Positions 1 to 7,564 of a DNA stretch of 64,000 nt are shown piece after piece. The translations under genes were made by a program, and so were the position numbers. This DNA is from an uncultured Ruminococcus sp. GTDB taxonomy: Bacteria > Bacillota > Clostridia > Oscillospirales > Acutalibacteraceae. Below the pieces are notes generated by a model. It did not search any database, had not been told where the DNA came from, and saw nothing but the letters and a program-made list of their open reading frames with translations. The first letter of the stretch is position 1. Every line of letters begins with the position of its first letter. The stretch lies in assembly GCA_902763365.1 (NCBI GenBank), contig CACWRT010000017.1:1-64000 (forward strand). Reading direction: 5' to 3'.

Positions 1-2
1 TT

Positions 3-95
3 GCAGATTTCTTAGCAATTGCGACATTAATCATATCATTAGCCCGTCTTATACTTGATATCGTCAAGTACATAAACGAGCAGAAAAAGAAGTAA
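3..95 (+). CDS. Holin-like type I toxin B0, 3' part (5' end outside window)
   Basis: This is the C-terminal 30 residues of a small hydrophobic peptide that enters from the left edge. It has a hydrophobic run (LAIATLIISLARLILDIV) and then a basic tail ending in KKK just before TAA at 93-95. The tail and helix closely match B3 at 34904-35008 (RLVLDIVKYMDDHKKK), and the start should lie a few codons before base 1. The family resembles the putative holin-like toxins (Hol_Tox), membrane peptides of type I toxin-antitoxin systems. As in B1-B3, the stop codon lies inside a terminator stem (91-98/115-122), and a convergent antisense promoter follows at 183-211. The frame is certain; the toxin role is inferred by homology. 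Confidence 0.72.
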   Translation, partial: ADFLAIATLIISLARLILDIVKYINEQKKK

Positions 96-176
96 CCGCC
101 TCTTCCCAATAGATCGGTTACTTCAAATCAACTGATAACGGGAGACTGACCGCAACCGGTAAGCCGCCTTGTTTCT
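83..176 (-). ncRNA. Antisense antitoxin RNA of toxin B0
   Basis: The predicted RNA starts about 7 nt downstream of a minus-strand -10 at 183-188. It runs left through the hairpin 91-98/115-122 (AGTAACCG/CGGTTACT) and ends in a U-rich run at 83-90, overlapping the last codons of toxin B0. Layout and 17-nt promoter spacing equal those of the RNAs at B1-B3. Its 5' sequence begins AAGGCGGCTTACCGG, unlike the AAGGCGAC starts of B1-B3. The transcript is inferred from promoter and terminator only. Confidence 0.6.
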
Positions 177-182
177 GTTTAT

Positions 183-211
183 ATTATAATACCTTTTTTA
201 CACGTTGTCAA
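183..211 (-). promoter_or_regulatory. Promoter of the B0 antisense RNA
   Basis: Reading the minus strand, TTGACA (206-211) and TATAAT (183-188) are separated by exactly 17 nt, a perfect housekeeping-sigma promoter. The -35 lies in the palindrome TGTCAATATTGACA (206-219), which also offers a plus-strand TTGACA at 214-219 but no convincing -10 or gene beyond it. Confidence 0.75.
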
Positions 212-247
212 TATTGACACGATCTTATTTTATAGGTACAAAGACCC

Positions 248-280
248 GCCCCCGAAACAATTCATAACTGTTTCGGGGGC
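248..280. terminator. Hairpin terminator downstream of the minus-strand envelope-protein cluster
   Basis: A perfect 11-bp stem (GCCCCCGAAAC, 248-258, with 270-280) and an 11-nt loop lie 80 bp past the stop of the zinc-ribbon gene. The U-run is weak on both strands, so efficiency is uncertain. Confidence 0.5.
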
Positions 281-358
281 AGATTTAAAGGAATGTATTT
301 ATGACTTTGATTGCTGTCTTTGATAGTTATACTGACTGTGTTTATAAAAACGCTGAAC

Positions 359-1042
359 TTATCTGAACCTGTACCCGCACTTAGCACATCTCATCGCTCT
401 TAATCTGTTTTGTGCTCCGCAGTCGGGACATTTTTTCTTTTCCGCAGCATCGTTTTCAGCCGAAACTTCTTCGTATGCAGTACTTTCGATTGATTGGTTA
501 TTATTCTCTTTTTCAGCCTTCTGTTGAAAAAGAGGCACAGAATCCGGTTCTTGATTTTCACCATTTGCTCTGCTACTTTCATCAGGTGCAGGTTTATATT
601 CCCTGGTGTATCTTTTTATGCATCTTTCAAATATCATGATCGTTTGATCTATCGTTGCATTAGTTCCGGCGGAAATTCCACCAAAAGATACAGACGAAGA
701 ATTGACTCCAAGCTCATTCGTAAATGTATTTACAAGACGCCATCCCTCTTGGCTATATTTTCCCAGCACCTTTGCGATCTCCGTTATATCAGTTCCTCCG
801 CTGCTATTATCTCGAACACTGACCACTATGTATTCATATAAATCGTTTAATGCGATCTTTGCCATAAGAGCGGCTTTTCTATTCTCTTCAGCCAATTTTT
901 TCGCAGCATTCTTTTGATTTTTAACTTCTTGATTTTTATATTCTATACTGCTACTGTAATCAAACAAATGTCCGCACTTGTAACAAACATAATCGTCTCT
1001 TTCGACCAATTGACCGCAGTTCGGGCAAATTTTCGTTTCCAT
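359..1042 (-). CDS. Double zinc-ribbon protein with DUF4177-like core
   Basis: The protein has a zinc ribbon at each end: CPNCG/CYKCG near the N-terminus and CPDCG/CAKCG in the last 22 residues, each a pair of CxxC knuckles. The middle (YEYIVVSV to FERCI) resembles DUF4177, a small fold of unknown function with the typical EGWRLV motif. No signal peptide or membrane helix is seen, so it is probably cytoplasmic. The start is uncertain. The ATG at 1042 (METKICPNC) fits the ribbon but has no close ribosome binding site. A GGAGA at about 1093-1097 is separated from it by a small hairpin (AATAAAAC/GTTTTATT), and an in-frame ATG 9 codons upstream is possible. It is last in the run of small envelope-related genes, but nothing shows its role. 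Confidence 0.75.
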   Translation of the reverse strand: METKICPNCGQLVERDDYVCYKCGHLFDYSSSIEYKNQEVKNQKNAAKKLAEENRKAALMAKIALNDLYEYIVVSVRDNSSGGTDITEIAKVLGKYSQEGWRLVNTFTNELGVNSSSVSFGGISAGTNATIDQTIMIFERCIKRYTREYKPAPDESSRANGENQEPDSVPLFQQKAEKENNNQSIESTAYEEVSAENDAAEKKKCPDCGAQNRLRAMRCAKCGYRFR

Positions 1043-1156
1043 ATAGATTTTAACATATAATAAAACCATACCCAAAGGGGGAGTTTTATTAATTCTCCTT
1101 TCCAAAATTTTTAAATAAGGTGTCGCTCAAATACGTTCCGCTCTGAATCAATCCGA

Positions 1157-1491
1157 TCATTTTCCACTCTGCATATTTTTGAGCTCCTCTATTTCAGATT
1201 CGATCTTTTCAAGTTTTTTGACAATAATCGGAAGATTTCTGTTATAAATCTCCATATCCTCAAAAACCTTTGGCTTAGCAGTTTTCTCGATTAACATTGC
1301 AATGCCGATGACAATACAACCAAAACCTGAACAAAAGAGTCCGCCTCCGGCTACAAGCCAATCAGCAAGCAATCCGTAAACTGTGCCCCGAAACACTCCG
1401 CAAACTATGACCAGAAGCCCGCCGCTAAAAAGCAATGCACCTATGATAGCGATAATTTTTGTATTCGATTCCCATTTTGAAAATTATTCAT
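1157..1491 (-). pseudogene. Frameshifted two-TM small membrane protein
   Basis: An open frame covers 1157-1435 (two hydrophobic segments, then a charged coiled-coil-like tail EKIESEIEELKNM) but has no ATG or good ribosome binding site. In another frame, 12 nt after a GAGGAG, there is an ATG at 1491 reading MNNFQNGNRIQK and then a stop. Adding one A to the run of five A at 456-460 past position 1000 (plus-strand TTTTT at 1456-1460) joins them into MNNFQNGNRIQKIIAIIGALLF, a normal membrane N-terminus. The gene is therefore either broken by a 1-nt loss in a homopolymer or affected by a sequencing error. The joined protein would be about 110 residues with both helices in the first 70. Its function is not recognised. 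Confidence 0.6.
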
Positions 1492-1507
1492 AATACCATA
1501 CCTCTCC

Positions 1508-2170
1508 TCAAATCTTTTTCAGCAATTCCGCACGCTTTTGATTGTATTCAGCTTCGGTCAGTATTCCCGAAGCATATAGCTCTTTCAATTTTTTTAGCTT
1601 ATCCATAGGATCATCATTTTTAACATTGTTATTATAAGAACTTAACTCCTGATTCATTCTGTTTTTGTAAACTGATTCTTTATACTTCTCAATCTCGCTT
1701 AAAATAGAATTCCTAAATCCTTCTGCATTAACCGCCTGTTTAAATTCAAATGATCCGGATGAATTATTAACGAATATGGTTGAATAACCTATAATTTTAC
1801 CTAAAAGTCCCTGTGAAATGGATACATTCTGAATCTTATCAAGTGGGGAATCCATCGACTTGGTCGATAAAAAGCCAATTTTACCTGTCAACCGCTTATT
1901 AGTCAATGTTAATTCATTTTTTGCCATTCCTAACTGTTGTAATGCAAATATTAATGCTAATAATCCAACTATCATGGCTGTAATCAAAGCTCCGGCGGCA
2001 ACGGGTTGACCGCTAAGGTTGCCGGCAGAGATCATAATTACGATCACGGAAACAAAAAACACAACCCAATGAAATGAACTAAAATTCTTAAACTCTGCAC
2101 TTTTAATCACATGTTCTTTATCACCGGAAATCGGACGATTGCTTTTTTTACTAATATCATTATTTTTCAT
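1508..2170 (-). CDS. Membrane PH-domain protein with C-terminal SHOCT domain
   Basis: The protein is 220 residues. Two membrane helices at about residues 30-75 are followed by a bacterial PH domain (bPH_2, YdbS/YdbT type) in which LTNKRLTGKIGF and PLDKIQNVSISQGLLGKIIGY are typical. A SHOCT motif ends the protein (DPMDKLKKLKELYASGILT, then EAEYNQKRAELLKKI). SHOCT segments are short oligomerisation elements often paired with PH or membrane domains. The ATG at 2170 follows AAGGAG with good spacing. It lies in a same-strand run with the lipocalin-like gene upstream (36-bp gap). The likely location is the cytoplasmic membrane; the ligand is unknown. Confidence 0.8.
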   Translation of the reverse strand: MKNNDISKKSNRPISGDKEHVIKSAEFKNFSSFHWVVFFVSVIVIMISAGNLSGQPVAAGALITAMIVGLLALIFALQQLGMAKNELTLTNKRLTGKIGFLSTKSMDSPLDKIQNVSISQGLLGKIIGYSTIFVNNSSGSFEFKQAVNAEGFRNSILSEIEKYKESVYKNRMNQELSSYNNNVKNDDPMDKLKKLKELYASGILTEAEYNQKRAELLKKI

Positions 2171-2206
2171 TATATAAACACTCCTTGTATTTTGCTCCTC
2201 GGTGTA

Positions 2207-2692
2207 TTACTTTTTAACAAACGACAGACTGCCTAAATAAAGTTGTGATCCGTTAATACACCAATATCCGCCTACACCTTTTTTGTTTGAATCATATTCC
2301 AAAGTAAGATTATGGAAGGAACTTGAATATCCGTCTGCATTCAGCGTAAGTTTTCCGTCCAGTCCCACAGAATACGATCCTTTGTCTGTAAATGACAAAG
2401 CAGAATACCGTGTAGAGCTTACTGAGTAAGTAAAGCTTCCGTCATTATCGAATTTCAACTTAGTTTCAATTCCGCCTGTATCCGAGTCATAGGAATAATC
2501 GCTCCATGTTCCGACTATCTGTGTTTTTGCAAGCAGCTTCGGTCCGAATAAAGCTCCTACTATTATAATAACAATAGCTATAGCCAGTAAAAGCGCAACA
2601 TTACCAAAGCTGAACTTTTTTTTGACAGGGGCAGACGTAGTATTTCCTACGCTGATCGCCTGACTGCTTTCTGTACTAAAATCATTTTCCAT
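2207..2692 (-). CDS. Membrane-anchored lipocalin-like protein
   Basis: The protein is 161 residues. A short polar N-terminus precedes one membrane helix (VALLLAIAIVIIIVGALFG, about residues 32-50). A beta-rich extracytoplasmic domain opens with IVGTWSDYSYD and continues with strands such as LKFDNDGSFTYSV and GSYSVGLDGKLTLNADG. The GTW opening and the FxxDGxFxY/GxYxxxxGxLT rhythm are those of small lipocalin-like domains common in Firmicutes. AAGGAG precedes the ATG at 2692. It is probably co-transcribed with the lipoprotein gene 60 bp upstream. The ligand is unknown. Confidence 0.7.
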   Translation of the reverse strand: MENDFSTESSQAISVGNTTSAPVKKKFSFGNVALLLAIAIVIIIVGALFGPKLLAKTQIVGTWSDYSYDSDTGGIETKLKFDNDGSFTYSVSSTRYSALSFTDKGSYSVGLDGKLTLNADGYSSSFHNLTLEYDSNKKGVGGYWCINGSQLYLGSLSFVKK

Positions 2693-2751
2693 AATTAATA
2701 ACTCCTTGTTTTTTATTATTACAGTTTATTTACATTCACTTGTGCTTAAAA

Positions 2752-3348
2752 TCAGTATTCTGACCACTCGCAGCCCAAAGCACTCGCTATTTTTTCACCG
2801 CTGATCTTTTCTACTTTCTTACATACGCTGTCTTCTCCTTTAATAGTTCCATATGTTTCTCCAACCATATCATCCTCAGACTGAACATGCTTGACTATAT
2901 TTTTTACAAAGCTTAATTCAATTTTTTCTATAACCAAATCCTCCAGTTCATCCCTTGTCAAATCACTTGAAGATGAATTTGTTATCTCGTCCAAACGATC
3001 ATTGATATCCTCATAATCCTTATAATATTCACCGTCAATTAAAATCGGCATAGAAGTCACACTTGCACCGTAACTGTTCGTACCCGAAGCTTTAAAGAAA
3101 ACATACTTTGTTCCATTTTCAAACTCGACATAGCTTATATCCTCTCTTAATTTCAATGAATCGGGATTTTTTAACGATCTCCTGTAATCACCGATTGCAT
3201 TTTTTATATGTGTTTCCTCTGTAGTTAAAGTCACTTTTGATTCAGTTGCTCCTGTCTTCTCATTTGCCAAACATCCGGTTAAGTTCATACAAACCATACA
3301 GCATAAACAAATAGCAATAATTGCTGCTGATAATAAATTTTTCTTCAT
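2752..3348 (-). CDS. Secreted lipoprotein of unknown function
   Basis: The protein is 198 residues with a type II signal peptide: basic MKKN, a hydrophobic stretch and the lipobox LTGC, predicting lipidation of Cys26 after SPase II cleavage. The mature part is mixed alpha/beta without a motif I can name; the phrases SLKNPDSLKLR and VFFKASGTNSYGA resemble uncharacterised clostridial lipoproteins. A weak GAGAGGA-like site precedes the ATG at 3348. A strong promoter at 3714-3742 with a leader of about 360 nt may drive this gene and the smaller genes after it. Confidence 0.75.
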   Translation of the reverse strand: MKKNLLSAAIIAICLCCMVCMNLTGCLANEKTGATESKVTLTTEETHIKNAIGDYRRSLKNPDSLKLREDISYVEFENGTKYVFFKASGTNSYGASVTSMPILIDGEYYKDYEDINDRLDEITNSSSSDLTRDELEDLVIEKIELSFVKNIVKHVQSEDDMVGETYGTIKGEDSVCKKVEKISGEKIASALGCEWSEY

Positions 3349-3713
3349 AACTATTCACATTCCTCTCATATTCATATAATAAGCATTCTCAAATATAAAA
3401 ATTATTTTTCACGCACGTATGTGCGAACTTTCGCAGTGATCCGCTTTACCTCCCCCTGCTATATAAATTTTTATAATACGATACAAAAACTCCGCAAACA
3501 CCGCCATCCATTCAGTATGGCAATAAAAGAAATAACTCCTCTGTACCGAACCAAAAACAACTTTTTTCGAAAAAAGATTAACTCATACTTAGAAAAGCAG
3601 TGAAACAGTCAAAAAACGATCAATAATACTCAAATCTATCTATTCCCGGGTAACTGTATAACTATATATTGACTGTATGAGTATCTCACAGTTTTTCCAA
3701 AGATTCTGACTTA

Positions 3714-3742
3714 ATTATACACAATTTAAACATCTTTGTCAA
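3714..3742 (-). promoter_or_regulatory. Strong promoter upstream of the lipoprotein cluster
   Basis: On the minus strand TTGACA (3737-3742) and TATAAT (3714-3719) are spaced by 17 nt, a perfect consensus. The only same-strand gene downstream is the lipoprotein at 3348, giving a leader of about 360 nt. The start site is predicted near 3707. Confidence 0.7.
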
Positions 3743-3779
3743 GTTTTGCACAAAATTTTCTTTTATTTTTGTATATTAT

Positions 3780-3813
3780 GTTGCAAATGTCACGTGCGTT
3801 GCAAATGTCACGT
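3780..3813. repeat. 16-bp tandem direct repeat, possible regulator site
   Basis: GTTGCAAATGTCACGT occurs twice, at 3780-3795 and 3798-3813, separated by GC. It lies about 40 bp upstream of the -35 of the 3714-3742 promoter, a position usual for an activator site. No binding protein is known. Confidence 0.6.
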
Positions 3814-3927
3814 TTTTTATTTATTATTTTTTCGTAGAATATTGATTCGTTTTCCTACATTATTTACAATCTTGACGATGTATTGTCAGCTTGCCGCCGA
3901 GTGCCAGAATTAAAAAATTTTGCGGGT

Positions 3928-3947
3928 CAAGGGGCTCGAGCCCCTTG
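3928..3947. repeat. 20-bp perfect palindrome
   Basis: CAAGGGGCTCGAGCCCCTTG is perfectly self-complementary and sits in intergenic GC-rich sequence that looks like a dispersed element. A related CAAGGGCGCCGCCCCTGG block occurs at about 6061-6078 before the next gene. Confidence 0.6.
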
Positions 3948-4078
3948 CGAGGTGGAGGGCGAGGAGCCCTGCATTTAAAACAGAACTACCCCAAGCGAGC
4001 GCTGTTGTTTTAGCGTTAGCGTAAAATTATAATTGAAAAAATATTATCAATAAAAAAAACGCCCAAAAAGCCTGATAC

Positions 4079-4160
4079 GCGGGCATTAAAGCCTGAGCGG
4101 CGAGTTCAGAGCGGAGCGATGCCCGCGTTTAGGAACCGGCGGCTCGCCGGTTGTTTTAGC
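4079..4160. repeat. Dispersed GC-rich repeat, copy 1
   Basis: It shares several blocks with 6173-6264: GAGTTCAGAGCG, GCGGAGCGA, CCCGCGTT and the hairpin ACCGGCGGCTCGCCGGT (CCGGCG/CGCCGG). It is more GC-rich than its surroundings and ends just upstream of the promoter of the Big_2 gene. Confidence 0.6.
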
Positions 4161-4170
4161 AGGCTCATAA

Positions 4171-4199
4171 TTGAAATTTTACAGAATAGGGTGTATAAT
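4171..4199 (+). promoter_or_regulatory. Promoter of the Big_2 secreted protein gene
   Basis: TTGAAA (4171-4176), a 17-nt spacer and TATAAT (4194-4199) lie about 70 bp before the start codon. Confidence 0.7.
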
Positions 4200-4270
4200 G
4201 TAAAATACAGAGGTAAGTATGACTTCTGAAAAGGAAAAAAGAAAACGAATCAAGGAAAGGATGAACGTAA

Positions 4271-5893
4271 ATGAAATTTATGAAGGCGGCAGCTGCCATC
4301 TCGGCTGCATCTGTAATTTTTTGCGGAGCAGCTATATGCGCTGTACCTGCAATAACCGAAACAAGCACGACAGTAAATGCGGCTTCTTCTGTTAATCTGA
4401 ATAAGACACAGCTGTCTCTCGGCAAAGGTGAAAGCTTTGAGCTGACTGCGGATCAGCCTGTTACCTGGCGTACTTCTGCGCCGAAGATACTGAAGGTTGA
4501 TAAAAACGGAAAAGTGACTGCCGTGGATAACGGAACAGCATGGATAACCGCAAGAACAAATGACGGAACAGAAAAATCCTGCAAAATAACGGTCAAAAAT
4601 GAACCTTCCAGAGTTTCTATGTCCAAAAACCCGCTTACACTGGGAGTAGGTGAAACATATACCCTCAGTGCCGTTATTCCCGACGACTGCGCGGCGGCTG
4701 TACGTACTTTCCGTACAAGCAACAGCAGCATTATAAAAATGACCAAAACTAACTGGACAGGTTCTGTTGTTGCGGTAAAACCCGGCACAGCATGGGTAAC
4801 AGTACGCCTGTATAACGGTATGGAAGCAAACTGTAAAATAACAGTAAAAGAAGCTCCCTCAAAAGTAAGTATTTCCAAATCTGCCCTTTCACTCGGAATC
4901 GGCGAAACATATACTGTTTATTCCTCTCTGCCCGACGGAACGGCTTCTTCTTTGCAGCAATTCCGTACCAGCAACAGCAAGATCGTAAAAATGACTCAGA
5001 CGAATGGTATCGGAACTTTTACCGGTGTATCCGAAGGCACTGCTTGGGTAACAGTACGTACCTTCAACGGAAAAGAAGCAAGCTGCAAGGTAACAGTAAA
5101 AAAAGCTCCTACATCCGTAAACATAAGCAAAAAAACTCTGACTATGACCGTCGGCGATACAGCATCTCTCAGTGCAAGTATTCCTTCAGGTCAGGCTTGT
5201 GCGACCCGTGTTTTCCGTACAAGCAACAGCAAAGTTATAAAAATGACAAAAACTGACTGGACAGGTTCCTTCAAAGCAGTAGGGCCGGGTACTGCATGGG
5301 TAACTGTACGCACATATAACGGTAAAGAGGCTAACTGTAAGATACAGGTAGTTACCGACGAATGGAAACAGGCTTATCAGACTCTGATCAATGATACCGT
5401 AGCTTCCGACAGGATATTTGATAAATCCCATACAAAATATCTTCTCCATGACATGGATAACGACGGTATACCCGAATTATTCCTTTCATCTTCAAAGAAT
5501 TGCAATACCGCTTATAAAACACGCACTTATAACAGGATCTATACTGTAATGAACGGCAAAACTGTTCTCATTCACGATACCTATGAAGTGTCAGAATGCG
5601 GTGTATGCAAAGATAAACCCTTTGTAGTATTCCAGGGTTATGTACAGGTACACGGTATAAATGTTTTGCAGAAAAAAGGTATTCAGTTTGAAACCGTTAT
5701 CTACGGATACGATACCGATGGCTCATATACCAAAATAACAGGAGAAGCTCCTGTTTACTCTATTAATAACAAAAGCGTAAGCAAAACCGTATATGATCAT
5801 CGTATGAAAACATACCTTGAGATGAATAAATGGTATCCCGCTGTAGACGGCGAACCCGTAACAAACCCCGTAAGCAACGTTAAAGTAAAATAA
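4271..5893 (+). CDS. Secreted protein with four Big_2 domains and a C-terminal DxDxDG domain
   Basis: The protein is 540 residues. A signal peptide (MKFMKAAAAISAASVIF, cleavage near residue 38 after VNAA) is followed by four tandem bacterial Ig-like (Big_2/BID_2) domains of about 80 residues at roughly 40-355. Each starts with a VxxSKxxLxLGxGET-type strand and ends GTAWVTVRxxNGxEAxCKITV. A last domain of about 180 residues contains LHDMDNDGIPELFL, a calcium-loop-like DxDxDGxxEL motif common at the ends of clostridial secreted proteins. The ATG at 4271 is preceded by GGAAAGGATG. Big_2 domains usually mediate surface display or adhesion; no catalytic domain or sorting signal is visible. It stands alone between two repeat-rich spacers. 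Confidence 0.85.
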   Translation: MKFMKAAAAISAASVIFCGAAICAVPAITETSTTVNAASSVNLNKTQLSLGKGESFELTADQPVTWRTSAPKILKVDKNGKVTAVDNGTAWITARTNDGTEKSCKITVKNEPSRVSMSKNPLTLGVGETYTLSAVIPDDCAAAVRTFRTSNSSIIKMTKTNWTGSVVAVKPGTAWVTVRLYNGMEANCKITVKEAPSKVSISKSALSLGIGETYTVYSSLPDGTASSLQQFRTSNSKIVKMTQTNGIGTFTGVSEGTAWVTVRTFNGKEASCKVTVKKAPTSVNISKKTLTMTVGDTASLSASIPSGQACATRVFRTSNSKVIKMTKTDWTGSFKAVGPGTAWVTVRTYNGKEANCKIQVVTDEWKQAYQTLINDTVASDRIFDKSHTKYLLHDMDNDGIPELFLSSSKNCNTAYKTRTYNRIYTVMNGKTVLIHDTYEVSECGVCKDKPFVVFQGYVQVHGINVLQKKGIQFETVIYGYDTDGSYTKITGEAPVYSINNKSVSKTVYDHRMKTYLEMNKWYPAVDGEPVTNPVSNVKVK

Positions 5894-6172
5894 GCTTTGC
5901 AGTTCAAACCAATCAGCTATTAGCATGGCGGCTCATACTTTTTTCGCTAATAGTCAATTTTCTCATCGCTCCAACCAAAGGCTTCCTCTCAAAAGCAACA
6001 ATGTCAACCTAAGACGTTGACGAAAGATTTGGAGACTTGTTTCGCTGCTAACGCAGCGAACAAGGGCGCCGCCCCTGGACCCTGCAAGCCTTTGAAAAGG
6101 CTTGAGCGAAACTTTGTCAATTATATAATATCCTTAAATTGACGGCATTGCCTCTCAGAGGACGCTGTCCCC
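5894..6172. other. Non-coding spacer
   Basis: No gene is seen. It contains GC-rich repeat-like sequence (CAAGGGCGCCGCCCCTGG near 6061) and a small hairpin AAGCCTT/AAGGCTT near 6087-6104. The hairpin could help terminate the Big_2 transcript but has no U-run. Confidence 0.5.
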
Positions 6173-6264
6173 ATAGGCGAGTGAGTGAGTGTTCAGCGGT
6201 GAGTTCAGAGCGTATGCGCAGCGGAGCGACCCCCGCGTTATGGGACCGGCGGCTCGCCGGTGGG
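6173..6264. repeat. Dispersed GC-rich repeat, copy 2
   Basis: This is the second copy of the element at 4079-4160. It shares GAGTTCAGAGCG, GCGGAGCGAC, CCCGCGTT and ACCGGCGGCTCGCCGGT and again ends immediately before a plus-strand -35 (6266). Confidence 0.6.
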
Positions 6265-6265
6265 G

Positions 6266-6294
6266 TTGACTTTTTGGGGAAAAAGGGGTATTTT
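6266..6294 (+). promoter_or_regulatory. Candidate promoter of the threonine dehydratase operon
   Basis: TTGACT (6266-6271), a 17-nt spacer and TATTTT (6289-6294) lie about 40 bp before the ilvA start. The -35 is good and the -10 is poor. Confidence 0.5.
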
Positions 6295-6332
6295 ATTATA
6301 GTAATGTATTATAAAAATAAGGAGTAGTTAAA

Positions 6333-7529
6333 ATGCTTACTTTAGACAAAATCTATCATGCTTCGTATGTCCTTAAAGAAATTGTGCGTCCTACCGATAT
6401 GATAAAGGCTGTGAATCTGTCGGATGATTTTGATCTTTATCTCAAAACCGAGAATCTTCAGATCACAGGCGCATTCAAAGCAAGAGGCGCATACTACAAA
6501 ATATCTCAGCTCACTCCTGAGGAAAGAGAAAAAGGCGTTATTGCGTGCAGCGCAGGCAACCACGCTCAGGGTGTGGCACTTGCAGCACAGCATTACGGTA
6601 TAAAAGCTGTGATATGTATGCCTAATTCAGCACCTATTTCCAAGGTCGAAGCAACCAAAAGCTATGGCGCAGAGGCTGTACTTGTTGAGGGCACCTATGA
6701 CGACGCTCACGACAAGGCTGTTGAACTTCAAAAAGAAACAGGAGCAACCTTCATCCATCCGTTTGATGACGAAATGGTAATCGCAGGTCAGGGTACGATT
6801 GGTCTTGAAATACTTGACCAGCTGCCTGATGTTGACGCTGTCATCGTACCTATAGGCGGCGGCGGACTTATCAGCGGTGTTGCCTATGCAATAAAATCCC
6901 TCAATCCAAAAGTAAAGATCTATGGCGTCCAAAGCGCAGGAGCGCCTTCCATGTACCTTTCTATGGCGCATAACGAAATAGAAACTCTTCCGACAGTGAA
7001 TACCTTTGCCGACGGTATCGCAGTAAAAACACCGGGAGAACTTACATTTGATCTTTGCGGAAAATATGTTGATGAGATAATTACGGTCAGCGACGATGAA
7101 ACAGCTACAGCAATACTCTCCCTTATAGAAAAACAAAAGCTTATCACAGAAGGCGCAGGAGCAGTTTCTGTTGCCGCTGCCCTCTTTAACAAGCTGCCCC
7201 TGAAGGGCAAAAAAGTTTGCTGCCTTCTCTCCGGCGGTAATATAGATGTTACCATACTTTCAAGAGTTATCGACAGAGGTCTTCAGAAAACAGGCAGACT
7301 TGCCGAATTTACAGTTGCTCTTACAGATAAGCCCGGAGAAATGTCCGCTGTATCAAAGATCATCTCTAAGCTTGGCGCAAATGTAGTTGCAGTAAGCCAT
7401 GACAGGGCAGACCTTAATACAGATATCAACTCCTGTTATCTCCGTCTTTCACTCGAAACAAGAAACCATGAGCATATACAGAAAATAAAGGATGAACTTG
7501 CAAAAAACGGATATCGCATAGTTCAGTAA
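6333..7529 (+). CDS. ilvA: Threonine ammonia-lyase (threonine dehydratase) with ACT domain
   Basis: This PLP enzyme converts threonine to 2-oxobutanoate and ammonia through an unstable enamine/imine. It is the first step to isoleucine, or a catabolic route. At 398 residues it has the short form: a fold-type II PLP domain at 1-320 and one ACT domain at about 325-398. The PLP-binding lysine is Lys49 in ITGAFKARGA, the phosphate-cup glycines are in PIGGGGLISG, and SGGNID follows near residue 305. AAGGAG precedes the ATG at 6333. It is the first gene of a tight four-gene run that also contains ridA, whose product clears the enamine/imine made here. The symbol tdcB would also be defensible, because one ACT domain is shared with biosynthetic and degradative forms. 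Confidence 0.93.
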   Translation: MLTLDKIYHASYVLKEIVRPTDMIKAVNLSDDFDLYLKTENLQITGAFKARGAYYKISQLTPEEREKGVIACSAGNHAQGVALAAQHYGIKAVICMPNSAPISKVEATKSYGAEAVLVEGTYDDAHDKAVELQKETGATFIHPFDDEMVIAGQGTIGLEILDQLPDVDAVIVPIGGGGLISGVAYAIKSLNPKVKIYGVQSAGAPSMYLSMAHNEIETLPTVNTFADGIAVKTPGELTFDLCGKYVDEIITVSDDETATAILSLIEKQKLITEGAGAVSVAAALFNKLPLKGKKVCCLLSGGNIDVTILSRVIDRGLQKTGRLAEFTVALTDKPGEMSAVSKIISKLGANVVAVSHDRADLNTDINSCYLRLSLETRNHEHIQKIKDELAKNGYRIVQ

Positions 7530-7564
7530 AACCGTAACAATACAACAGGGGGAGGCGGTCACCG

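Larger units (their letters stand above)
3349..4078. other. Non-coding spacer with long leader, direct repeat and palindrome
   Basis: No convincing gene is seen. From right to left it holds a 20-bp palindrome (3928-3947), a 16-bp direct repeat (3780-3813), a strong minus-strand promoter (3714-3742) and then a leader of about 360 nt up to the lipoprotein gene. The leader contains small inverted repeats such as CGCAC/GTGCG (3412-3425) and ACTGT/ACAGT. Short open frames inside it lack ribosome binding sites. Confidence 0.6.

Noticed and set aside
3409..3507. 32-codon minus-strand ORF (MAVFAEFLYRIIKIYIAGGG...) in the lipoprotein leader
   Set aside because: It has a hydrophobic amphipathic look like a signalling peptide or toxin, but the nearest GGAG is about 26 nt before its ATG and no module structure surrounds it.
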